From Bacteroides sp. GM023 (GTDB lineage: Bacteria > Bacteroidota > Bacteroidia > Bacteroidales > Bacteroidaceae): a stretch of 64,000 bases of DNA. The position numbers and the translations under genes are program-made. The stretch is taken from assembly GCF_014750685.1 (NCBI RefSeq), contig NZ_JAAXGE010000002.1:558001-622000 (forward strand). Reading direction: 5' to 3'. The notes under the pieces were generated by a model. That model did no database searches. It worked only from the letters and a program-made list of their open reading frames with translations, and was not told where the DNA came from. Position 1 is the first letter of the stretch. Every line of letters begins with the position of its first letter. Shown piece after piece: positions 44,559 through 51,750 of the stretch.

Positions 44559-45719
44559 TTATTTGTCTCTTTTCTCTACTGCATCTATCTTTCTGTCTTT
44601 GTAATATTTGAAATCGAGCTCGTTGGTCAGATGAAGGATGTTCAGTATATCAGTAAGGGGTTGTTTACGCGACAGAATACCACTATACCGCAGATTCCGT
44701 ATATCATCACTTACATTGATTTCTACATTGTACCATCGGGATAGTTCGGTCATGATGTTGCCGATAGTTTCATTGTGGAAGACAAATTTGTCTTCTGTCC
44801 AACCGGTGGTAACGGATATGTTGGCTTGCGTTGTGTTGTATTCGTGTGAGGCTTTCCGGTAGATGAATTGTTCACCGGGAGACAGAGTGGCGAGTAACTT
44901 TTGCCCTTCGCGCACGTTGACTGAACCTTCAATCAGGGTGATACACGTATTTTCCTCTTCTTCGTAAGCTTTAATATTAAAGGTAGTTCCCGTGACTTGT
45001 ACGTTCAGTGTGCCTAGCAGTACGTTGAACGGACTTCCCGGGTTGGCTTTTACTTTGAAATATCCTTCTCCCCGTAGTTCCACTTGGCGCAGATGTTTTT
45101 TGAAATGTGTAGGAAAGAGTAATTCGGAAGCGGCATTGACTTGAACCACTGTTCCGTCTTCCAGTGTCAGTTGGTAGGCGCCGCCTGCTGGAACGGACAG
45201 TTTATTAAATTCATTATCGGGCTTCAGTTCAATAGAGATGTTCTTTTTGCCGTCCAGTGAACTTCCGAACAGTTGATTGCCTTTGACTGTCAGGTTACTT
45301 TCCGCCAATTCCACTGGTTCATCGTTTTGTGCAATGATAGAAGTTTTCGGAGCGGCGGGAGCGGAAGCAACCCATTCGGGAACGACCTCTTCCCTGTTTT
45401 CCATCCATAACCATAGCGTAGCTGTACCTATAATTAAAAGGAAAGACGCAGCGACACTACTTATCACGCGAATATTGAATCTTCTCGGCGGAAGAATAAT
45501 TCGTTTGTTCACTTGTTGCAGCGCTTCATTTACGTTGATGGAGTCGTGGAAAGAAATCTCATCGGGAAGTTGTTCCTGTTTCCGCAGTTCTTCGTATAGC
45601 TCCGGTGATTCTTCTTTCCATTCTCCGGCTAAAGGTGAAGTAGAAGTCTTACCTGTGCATATTTCTTTAGCCAATTCTTCGGCTATCTGAATATTTTCTT
45701 TGATTTTATCGTCTATCAT
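44559..45719 (-). CDS. FecR-family anti-sigma factor
   Basis: This 386-residue inner-membrane anti-sigma factor has a cytoplasmic N-terminal part (1-83), one membrane helix (about 85-106, ISSVAASFLLIIGTATLWLW) and a periplasmic FecR domain (about 175-275, LSVPAGGAYQLTLEDGTVVQVNAASELLFP, cut here by an extra Gly). A C-terminal DUF4974-like region (about 310-380, FHNETIGNIMTELSRWYNVE) is STN-like and probably meets the STN domain of the SusC protein. It lies between the sigma gene and its SusC partner, the standard order in Bacteroides trans-envelope signalling operons. Confidence 0.95.
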   Translation of the reverse strand: MIDDKIKENIQIAEELAKEICTGKTSTSPLAGEWKEESPELYEELRKQEQLPDEISFHDSINVNEALQQVNKRIILPPRRFNIRVISSVAASFLLIIGTATLWLWMENREEVVPEWVASAPAAPKTSIIAQNDEPVELAESNLTVKGNQLFGSSLDGKKNISIELKPDNEFNKLSVPAGGAYQLTLEDGTVVQVNAASELLFPTHFKKHLRQVELRGEGYFKVKANPGSPFNVLLGTLNVQVTGTTFNIKAYEEEENTCITLIEGSVNVREGQKLLATLSPGEQFIYRKASHEYNTTQANISVTTGWTEDKFVFHNETIGNIMTELSRWYNVEINVSDDIRNLRYSGILSRKQPLTDILNILHLTNELDFKYYKDRKIDAVEKRDK

Positions 45720-45734
45720 GTATAATAAGGAATC

Positions 45735-45761
45735 TATGTTGTTTATAAGTAAAACAACATA
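45735..45761. other. Stem-loop between sigma and anti-sigma genes
   Basis: A perfect 10-bp inverted repeat, TATGTTGTTT / AAACAACATA, has a 7-base loop in the 75-base gap between the sigma stop and the anti-sigma ATG. It lacks a T-run, so it is not a standard terminator. It could be an operator, an RNA-processing site or an element lowering downstream expression. Confidence 0.5.
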
Positions 45762-45794
45762 CTTAAAAAGTAGTATGATATGAAATTTGATTTT

Positions 45795-46358
45795 TTATAA
45801 AATAAGTAGTAGAAATCTTAATTCCTCCAGTTCGGCACGCAGTCGGGCATAGGCGTGCATCTTATGCGTTTTCACTGTGGGGACGGATAATGAAAGCATA
45901 TCAGCTATCTCCTGGTTTGATTTATTCTGAAGCGAAAGGATGATGATTTCCTGTTCACGCGGCGTGAGTTGCTTGATTTTTTTCCTCACGATGAAAGAGA
46001 CTTCTTCACGGATAATATTCTCCTGGATAAATTCCTCGCTCTGCATCCTCTCCAGTTGGCTTTCCGCATAGCGGTTTTTTACATCCTCATGTTTCAGATA
46101 GTTGAGGCAACGGTTGGCGATGGAACGGTAAAAGAATGCTTTGATAGTCATGATAGAGGAGAAGTTCTCCCGTTGTTCCCAAAAAGCGATGAAAACATCC
46201 TGGACGATATCACGCGCTTCTTCTGTATCTAAACGATACCGGCAGGCGAAGGAAAGAAATAGGGTATAGTATTTTTTGAAAAATAGATCAAATTCTTTTT
46301 TACTACTCATTCCTTGCGCTCCTACATTGTCAATATTGCTATTTTGAAGTGCTATCAT
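45795..46358 (-). CDS. ECF-type RNA polymerase sigma factor
   Basis: This 187-residue sigma-70 family factor is of the extracytoplasmic-function class. Region 2 is at about 22-90 (FDLFFKKYYTLFLSFACRYRL, EARDIVQDVFIAFWEQ) and region 4 at about 125-180 (IKQLTPREQEIIILSLQNKSNQEIADMLSLSVPTVKTH). The ATG at 46310 (MSSKKEF) is an alternative start that would give a more typical length. It should be held by the FecR-type protein and freed when the STN-containing SusC binds its ligand. A -7 box lies at 46377-46384. Confidence 0.94.
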   Translation of the reverse strand: MIALQNSNIDNVGAQGMSSKKEFDLFFKKYYTLFLSFACRYRLDTEEARDIVQDVFIAFWEQRENFSSIMTIKAFFYRSIANRCLNYLKHEDVKNRYAESQLERMQSEEFIQENIIREEVSFIVRKKIKQLTPREQEIIILSLQNKSNQEIADMLSLSVPTVKTHKMHAYARLRAELEELRFLLLIL

Positions 46359-46376
46359 CTGATTCTGTTATGCACG

Positions 46377-46384
46377 CAAAAGTA
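46377..46384 (-). promoter_or_regulatory. Candidate -7 box for the ECF sigma gene
   Basis: The minus strand reads TACTTTTG, a full match to TAnnTTTG. A TTTG on the same strand (plus-strand CAAA at 46402-46405) lies 17 bases upstream, a little short of the usual 19-21. It would give a very short leader for the 46358 start and about 60 bases for the 46310 start. Confidence 0.45.
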
Positions 46385-46425
46385 CGTATTTTCTTTTATC
46401 ACAAAAACTTTTTAATAAAAAAGTC

Positions 46426-46433
46426 TATATTTG
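46426..46433 (+). promoter_or_regulatory. Candidate -7 box for the PBP4-like gene
   Basis: TATATTTG is a full TAnnTTTG match 32 bases before the ATG at 46466 and lies within the longer open frame. It supports the shorter start of the peptidase. Confidence 0.5.
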
Positions 46434-46465
46434 TGGATGTGATTCAATCAATAAACCGTAATCCG

Positions 46466-47872
46466 ATGAAGAAAGGTCTTTTATTAGTTGTTCTGTCAGT
46501 CTGTTTTCTTCCTTTATGGGGACAAAGAGACTTCTCCCAAATAGATTCGCTTATCAAGAAGATGCTTCCCGAAACATCCGAAGTCGGCATATCCGTTTAT
46601 GACCTGACGGCAAAGAAGTCGCTTTATAATTACCGTGCGGAGAAGCTCTCCCGCCCCGCTTCCACTATGAAGCTGCTGACTGCCATTACCGCCCTCTCCC
46701 GCCCCGAAGCCAATGACCCTTTCCGTACGGAAGTGTGGCACGATGGCGTGATAGAACACGATACATTGCAGGGTAACTTATATGTAGTAGGTGGATTCGA
46801 CCCCGAATTTGACAGTCAGGCAATGGATTCATTGATAGAAGAAGTAATCACTTTCCCTTTTTCCGTGATTAACGGACAAGTATATGGCGATGTCTCCATG
46901 AAAGACTCCCTTTACTGGGGGCACGGATGGGCGTGGGACGACACGCCGGCCGGGTATCAGCCTTATCTGTCCCCGCTCATGTTCTGCAAAGGAACGGTGC
47001 AGATTTCCGTTGTTCCCTCTACCGTGCAGGGTGATACGGCAAGCATTTCCTGCCGCCCTGTATCCTCTTATTACACCTTGGCGAACCGGACAAAAACACG
47101 TACTTCCTCTGCCGGAAAGTTCTCTTTCACAAGAGACTGGCTGACGAATGGAAATAATCTTGTTGTTTCGGGCAATGTAGCTTCCATACGGAAAGATGAT
47201 ATCAATATCTACGACTCCCCCGGCTTCTTTATGCACACTTTCCTCGAACGCCTTCGGGGAAAAGGTATCACAGCTCCCCAATCCTACGGCTTCGCCGAAT
47301 TACCCCGCGATAGCGTACCAGTAGAGCGAATTGCTTGCTGGAATACTTCCGTGCAGAAAGTCCTGAATCAATTGATGAAGGAGAGCGACAACCTGAATGC
47401 AGAAGCATTTCTCTGCCGCCTTGGCGCACAGGCTACAGGAAAGAAGCAAGTAGCCGCTGAAGACGGTATCGTCGAAATAATGAAGCTTATCCGCCGTTTG
47501 GGACACGACCCGAAAGACTATAAGATTGCGGACGGATGCGGGCTATCCAATTACAACTACCTCTCTCCCGCCCTGCTGGTCGATTTTCTGAAGTATGCAT
47601 ACTCCCGAACCGCTATCTTCCAACAGCTATACAAATCCCTTCCCGTTGGCGGAATAGACGGAACTCTGAAAAACAGAATGAAAAGCGCTCCTACATTCCG
47701 GAATGTACATGCCAAGACAGGCTCGTTCACAGCGATAAATGCACTTGCCGGCTATCTGAAGATGAAGAACGGGCACGAAGTGGCGTTTGCCATTATGAAT
47801 CAGAATGTACTTTCGGCTGCCAAAGCAAGAGCGTTTCAGGATAAGGTTTGCGAGACGATTATCGGGCGGTAG
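46466..47872 (+). CDS. dacB: D-alanyl-D-alanine carboxypeptidase / endopeptidase (PBP4, S13 family)
   Basis: This 468-residue periplasmic penicillin-binding protein trims peptidoglycan crosslinks. The start at ATG 46466 gives a clean signal peptide (ending LPLWGQ). The three active-site motifs are Ser66-Thr-Met-Lys69 (RPASTMKLL), SDN in KESDNLNAEA, and KTG in HAKTGSFTAINALAGY. The large insert between SxxK and SxN is as in PBP4. It is a single gene divergent from the sigma factor and not obviously linked to that locus. Confidence 0.93.
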   Translation: MKKGLLLVVLSVCFLPLWGQRDFSQIDSLIKKMLPETSEVGISVYDLTAKKSLYNYRAEKLSRPASTMKLLTAITALSRPEANDPFRTEVWHDGVIEHDTLQGNLYVVGGFDPEFDSQAMDSLIEEVITFPFSVINGQVYGDVSMKDSLYWGHGWAWDDTPAGYQPYLSPLMFCKGTVQISVVPSTVQGDTASISCRPVSSYYTLANRTKTRTSSAGKFSFTRDWLTNGNNLVVSGNVASIRKDDINIYDSPGFFMHTFLERLRGKGITAPQSYGFAELPRDSVPVERIACWNTSVQKVLNQLMKESDNLNAEAFLCRLGAQATGKKQVAAEDGIVEIMKLIRRLGHDPKDYKIADGCGLSNYNYLSPALLVDFLKYAYSRTAIFQQLYKSLPVGGIDGTLKNRMKSAPTFRNVHAKTGSFTAINALAGYLKMKNGHEVAFAIMNQNVLSAAKARAFQDKVCETIIGR

Positions 47873-47920
47873 ACTAATATATCAATCTTAAATACATCCA
47901 TCATAAAATACATCCATATC

Positions 47921-49117
47921 TCAATACATCAACCCGAACAACCAGAGTGGAATTTCGTTGCCGAATCCTATTTCTATATTATCAAGTGCCAGATATCCGT
48001 TTTCTACTCCTTCCAGTTGTTTCTTCGTTTTATTCTTACCGCCGACTTCGAAGTTATATGTTTCATTTAGTGTGAAGTCTATTTGCGAAGAATAAGTAAC
48101 CTTATATTTTACAGCTGTCTGGTTAAAGAAAAAAGTTTCCCGAACGTTTCCTATGTCGGTTTTTTCTCCTCCCAGTGCATACGCATAATTGGTATTTCCC
48201 AAGTAAATCTTTTCCGGTTTGGCCAATTGCTTGATGCCGGACGCTTCTTTGTCAAGTAGCAGGAGTGCTTTGGCCTTCTGGAGATAAGATAGATAATTCA
48301 ACAGGCTGATGCGGCTGACTTCTATCTCCTTGCTGAGCATTGATATATTGGGAATATACGGCACGAGCCCGGAGAGGATGGCAAATAGCTTTTTTATTTT
48401 GCCGATGGAGTAATAATCTATTTTTTCGGTAGCAGGTAAGTCTACGTCCAGAATGGTATTCAATGTGGCCAGAAGTTTCTCGTGATACAACACTTTGTCT
48501 TCTTTATAAAAAGGAAAATAACCGTAGGTCAGGTACTCTTTGAATGCCGCAAGCGGTTTCAGTTGATTACCTATGTTGATGGCTATTTCGATATGTCTGG
48601 TCAGAATATCGGAAAGCGGAAGCGCTTCCATTTTATGCCCATACTCAAATTGCAGGAATTCCCGGAAAGAGAGTCCGTGCAGATGATAAGTGACAGCCCT
48701 TCTTGAAAGGTCTGCTTCGCCTTTGTGTATTTCCAATAAGGAAGAACCTGTGAATACGATTTTCAGGTCCGGGTAGCTGTCATAGATGTTTTTGATTTCT
48801 CTTGACCAGGTTGGGTATTTGTGCACTTCGTCCAGAAACAGAGCTTTTCCACCCATTTTTTGGAACTCGTCGGCCAATTCAACCAGGGAGTGGGTAGTAA
48901 ACCATATATTGTCTAATGAAACATAGAGCGAGTCGTTGTTAAAGCCGGGGTAATGCTCCTTTATATATTGAAGCATAAGAGTCGTTTTCCCTGTTCCGCG
49001 GGCACCTGTTATGGCTATCAGTCGGTTGTCCCAACGAATCTCGCGATATAGGTATCTTATAAAGTCGAGTGAAACCCTCTCTCTCAGTTGATAGAATGTA
49101 GTGAATAATTGTTTCAT
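47921..49117 (-). CDS. DUF4143-type P-loop ATPase, full length
   Basis: This 398-residue cytoplasmic protein has Walker A GARGTGKT (38-45), Walker B ALFLDEVHKYP (92-102), sensor-like VFTGSSLLEI, a winged-helix-like region (about 230-300, SMLSKEIEVSRISLLNYLSYL) and a C-terminal nuclease-like segment (about 325-385, KYKVTYSSQIDFTLNETYNFEVGGKNKTKKQ). The gene at the left window edge is of the same family. These ATPases are numerous in Bacteroides and have no established role. It stands alone, and a long imperfect inverted repeat lies 34-90 bases upstream of its ATG. Confidence 0.88.
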   Translation of the reverse strand: MKQLFTTFYQLRERVSLDFIRYLYREIRWDNRLIAITGARGTGKTTLMLQYIKEHYPGFNNDSLYVSLDNIWFTTHSLVELADEFQKMGGKALFLDEVHKYPTWSREIKNIYDSYPDLKIVFTGSSLLEIHKGEADLSRRAVTYHLHGLSFREFLQFEYGHKMEALPLSDILTRHIEIAINIGNQLKPLAAFKEYLTYGYFPFYKEDKVLYHEKLLATLNTILDVDLPATEKIDYYSIGKIKKLFAILSGLVPYIPNISMLSKEIEVSRISLLNYLSYLQKAKALLLLDKEASGIKQLAKPEKIYLGNTNYAYALGGEKTDIGNVRETFFFNQTAVKYKVTYSSQIDFTLNETYNFEVGGKNKTKKQLEGVENGYLALDNIEIGFGNEIPLWLFGLMY

Positions 49118-49150
49118 AGGAGTGACATCTTGATTCTTCTACAAAAATAC

Positions 49151-49207
49151 AATTGTATTCTCTAATAAACAAAAATATATGGATTTTGTTTACCAGAGAA
49201 TACAATT
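49151..49207. promoter_or_regulatory. 24-bp imperfect inverted repeat upstream of the ATPase gene
   Basis: The arms at 49151-49174 and 49184-49207 match at 22 of 24 positions (core AATTGTATTCTCT / AGAGAATACAATT), separated by 9 bases. It lies between the CoA transferase stop and the ATPase start on the minus strand. It may be a terminator-like hairpin, an operator, or a trace of a small mobile element. Confidence 0.6.
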
Positions 49208-49258
49208 ATAATGGTAAAAGACCGAATAGTGTATATCCTATCTTCTTATTTTGCTGAT

Positions 49259-50758
49259 TTATCTAGCGTATTCAGCCCAATTCGTATTCTTCATATCGCC
49301 ACTCTTAGCCAGTTCTGCGTGCATGCCGAGTGCAGCCTGAATAGCGTGTGGAGTCTGTGCCTTGCCACCAGCCAGTTTGCAATAATCCCAAAGCAACTGT
49401 TTGTAGTCAGGATGCGCGCAGTTTTCGATGATAGCCTGTGCACGTTCTTTCGGGCTCTTGCCACGAAGGTCGGCAACACCTTGCTCGGTGATGATGATAT
49501 TCACGGAATGTTCGCTGTGGTCGAGGTGAGACACCATCGGGACGATAGCGCTAATCTTACCTTCCTTAGCCACAGACGGACAAGTGAAGATAGAAATATA
49601 AGCATTGCGGGTAAAGTCGCCCGAGCCACCGATACCGTTCATCATTTTCGTTCCGCCGATATGTGTAGAGTTTACATTACCATACAGGTCGACTTCGATA
49701 GCCGTATTGATAGAAATGATACCGAGACGACGAACCACTTCCGGATTGTTGGAGATTTCCGACGGACGGAGCACCAGTTTGTCACGGAAGAAATCCATAT
49801 CATTGTAAATTCCTTCCAGACAGTCATTTGTCACAGTCAGCGAACAAGCACTGCCGAACTTGATACGACCTTCGCGAATCAGCCCGATTACGGAATTCTG
49901 AATCACCTCAGTGTACATTTCAAATGCCGGAATCGTCTTGTCGCGTCCCAACGCACCAAGTACCGCATTAGCGATATTTCCCACACCCGACTGCAACGGC
50001 AGGAAAGTAGACGGGATAATGCCACGCTTCATATCCGCAGCAAGGAAGTCGGCAACGTTCTGTCCGATTTTGTCAGTCAACGGGTCGGCATCGGCGAAAG
50101 AACGGGCTTCGTCCGGCCAGTTAGTCTCTACCACACCAACGATTTTCTTCGGGTCAACCTGTACATAAGGCGTACCGATACGGTCACTTGGCTTGTAGAT
50201 AGGTATTTCGCGACGGTAAGGCGGGTCAAGCGGTTCGTACACATCGTGTAGTCCCATGCCGGACTTGCTGTGTGCGCTGTTCAACTCCACGATAACCTGG
50301 TCAGCCAGGCGGCAGATAGTCGGAGAAATACCACCGGCAGCAGTCAGATAAATCTTTCCGTCCGGAGTCACTTCGCAGGCTTCGATGATGGCTACGTTCA
50401 CTTTGCCCATGAATCCGTAGCGCACTTCCTGTGCCATCTGTGAGAGGTGTATGTCGTTGTAGGCAATCTCTCCACTGTTCACGGCTTTGCGGAAATCAGA
50501 GTTCGTGGTATAGGGAGCACGGTAGCGGATAGCCTTTGCGCGTGACAGCACGCCGTCACAAGACTCACCGGTAGATGCACCAGTAAAAATACCTACTTGA
50601 AATGGATTTCCTTTGGCATGTTCCGCTTCCGCAATCTTTGCGAGTTCTGCTGTAACAGCCTTGGCCGTTCCTGCGGGAGTAAATCCGCTCAGGCCGATGT
50701 TGTAGCCATGTTTAATAAGGCTTGCAGCTTCTGCTGCCGAAATACGATTGAATGACAT
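49259..50758 (-). CDS. Acetyl-CoA hydrolase/transferase family protein, probable succinate CoA-transferase
   Basis: This 499-residue family I CoA-transferase is related to Ach1, Cat1 and ScpC. Members move CoA between short-chain acids such as succinate, acetate and propionate. The N-terminal half has GLSGFTPAGTAKAVTAEL and IFTGASTGES. The C-terminal half has AIEVDLYGNVNSTHIGG with the likely catalytic Glu, and MNGIGGSGDFTRNA, then EQGVADLRGKSPKERA. In Bacteroides such an enzyme fits the succinate-propionate fermentation route. It is monocistronic. The exact acyl substrates are not deducible here. Confidence 0.92.
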   Translation of the reverse strand: MSFNRISAAEAASLIKHGYNIGLSGFTPAGTAKAVTAELAKIAEAEHAKGNPFQVGIFTGASTGESCDGVLSRAKAIRYRAPYTTNSDFRKAVNSGEIAYNDIHLSQMAQEVRYGFMGKVNVAIIEACEVTPDGKIYLTAAGGISPTICRLADQVIVELNSAHSKSGMGLHDVYEPLDPPYRREIPIYKPSDRIGTPYVQVDPKKIVGVVETNWPDEARSFADADPLTDKIGQNVADFLAADMKRGIIPSTFLPLQSGVGNIANAVLGALGRDKTIPAFEMYTEVIQNSVIGLIREGRIKFGSACSLTVTNDCLEGIYNDMDFFRDKLVLRPSEISNNPEVVRRLGIISINTAIEVDLYGNVNSTHIGGTKMMNGIGGSGDFTRNAYISIFTCPSVAKEGKISAIVPMVSHLDHSEHSVNIIITEQGVADLRGKSPKERAQAIIENCAHPDYKQLLWDYCKLAGGKAQTPHAIQAALGMHAELAKSGDMKNTNWAEYAR

Positions 50759-50889
50759 AAATAGTACAATTTCGTGTTAAAATACAGTTGATATTTTATG
50801 GTTAATTATGCTCAATGTTCTTATAACCAATGTGTAATACTCTCTTAATCTTTATCGCTTGATAATCAGCGTTTGATATTCAGTCTCTA

Positions 50890-50923
50890 ATACTTAATAT
50901 TTTATACCTGATACTTAGTATTT
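50890..50923. repeat. Short degenerate AT-rich direct repeats
   Basis: ATACTTAATATTT (50890) and ATACTTAGTATTT (50911) repeat at 21 bases, each nearly palindromic, with looser relatives (TTGATAATCAG, TTGATATTCAG) just upstream. They fill the 173-base gap between the hypothetical gene and the CoA transferase. No gene is seen there; function unknown. Confidence 0.4.
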
Positions 50924-50931
50924 GCTCCCTG

Positions 50932-51414
50932 TCAATACTTCCGTTGAAGTATTTCTCCCCAGATAATAGCGCGGCGGGCTTCTTCTGCCGAGTGGATTGT
51001 GAAATCTTCGTTGTTATCTGATGATTCGTGAGTAGCGTCGTAATGAGAACCTTGCCTGGCGTTCAGTTGGTCCTGAGCGGCACTGTTTGCTAGTGATGCG
51101 GCAACGGATACTTCTTCTTTCTTCTTTTTCTGCTTAGGTGCCTGCTTGGACGCTTGCCTTGAAGCCTGTTGCGAAGACCTTTTGGAAACCGGCTGTTCTG
51201 TAGATACAGGCTGAAACAATTCGTCCAGCGATTTGGGTCTGCCCCACATTTCGGGCATAGGAACAGCATCCGGTTCTATTTCGGTGGGTGATGATATCGG
51301 GGGAACGGGGCGTTTATTGGTCGCTTTTTTTGCTTTACTCCTCTTATTCACCTCCTGGATTATTCCCATAAGAATGACCCCTGCTATCGCGAGAAATTTC
51401 AAAAAATCTTCCAT
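50932..51414 (-). CDS. Membrane-anchored hypothetical protein
   Basis: This 160-residue protein has one N-terminal membrane helix (about residues 4-20, FLKFLAIAGVILMGIIQ) followed by a basic, then low-complexity region rich in Ser, Gln, Lys and Ala (about 75-115, SQQASRQASKQAPKQKKKK). The tail has a recognisable end (IHSAEEARRAIIWGEILQRKY) that looks like a conserved short motif. No known domain was recognised. A full -7 box lies 29 bases upstream of the ATG, so it is probably a real single gene. Confidence 0.75.
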   Translation of the reverse strand: MEDFLKFLAIAGVILMGIIQEVNKRSKAKKATNKRPVPPISSPTEIEPDAVPMPEMWGRPKSLDELFQPVSTEQPVSKRSSQQASRQASKQAPKQKKKKEEVSVAASLANSAAQDQLNARQGSHYDATHESSDNNEDFTIHSAEEARRAIIWGEILQRKY

Positions 51415-51442
51415 TATGTTTCACTGCTAATTAGTTATCCGC

Positions 51443-51450
51443 CAAAGTTA
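51443..51450 (-). promoter_or_regulatory. Candidate -7 box for the membrane-anchored hypothetical gene
   Basis: The minus strand reads TAACTTTG, a full TAnnTTTG match, 29 bases upstream of the ATG. No clear -33 box. Confidence 0.5.
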
Positions 51451-51485
51451 CACATAAAATCCGGTTCGGGCTAACTTTTTATAAT

Positions 51486-51565
51486 GAAAAAAGGGCAGCT
51501 TCACAGCTCCCCTTAATTTTTTTAACCTAAACCTTAACTATGAAAAAATCTAATGTTTCTTTCAT
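51486..51565 (-). ncRNA. Candidate small RNA (about 80 nt) with own promoter and terminator
   Basis: On the minus strand a promoter-like pair CTTG (51598-51601) and CACATTTG (51570-51577) is spaced by 20 bases, close to TTTG-N19-21-TAnnTTTG. About 80 bases downstream stands a hairpin (51491-51514, AAGGG..AGCT loop AGCT..CCCTT, one mismatch) followed by six T. Between them no gene fits. A 12-residue frame (MKETLDFFIVKV, 51527-51565) starts almost at the predicted transcript start, so a leaderless micropeptide is an alternative. On the plus strand the same hairpin is followed by a T-run as well. This is the main content of the 51415-51750 gap. Confidence 0.45.
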
Positions 51566-51713
51566 TGCACAAATGTGAAAAATAAATTTAAATTTGCCAA
51601 GGATATCACCGGAAAATGTTTAATCCCTTAACATTAATTACAAGTTAGCATGCTAAACCATAAGTTTTTGCGTAATTTTTGTACCAATTTACCACTTATT
51701 GAAAGCGAAGCCG

Positions 51714-51721
51714 TATCTTTG
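51714..51721 (+). promoter_or_regulatory. Candidate -7 box for miaB
   Basis: TATCTTTG fully matches TAnnTTTG and lies 29 bases before the miaB ATG at 51751. The -33 box is unclear. Confidence 0.5.
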
Positions 51722-51750
51722 CGGTCGAATTTTAAAACTAAGATTTGAAT

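Noticed and set aside
49211..50251. Long plus-strand frame (346 codons) opposite the CoA-transferase gene
   Set aside because: It is the antisense shadow of a well-conserved gene. The translation shows no domain, and similar shadows occur opposite SusC, lyase 1 and the HTCS gene.
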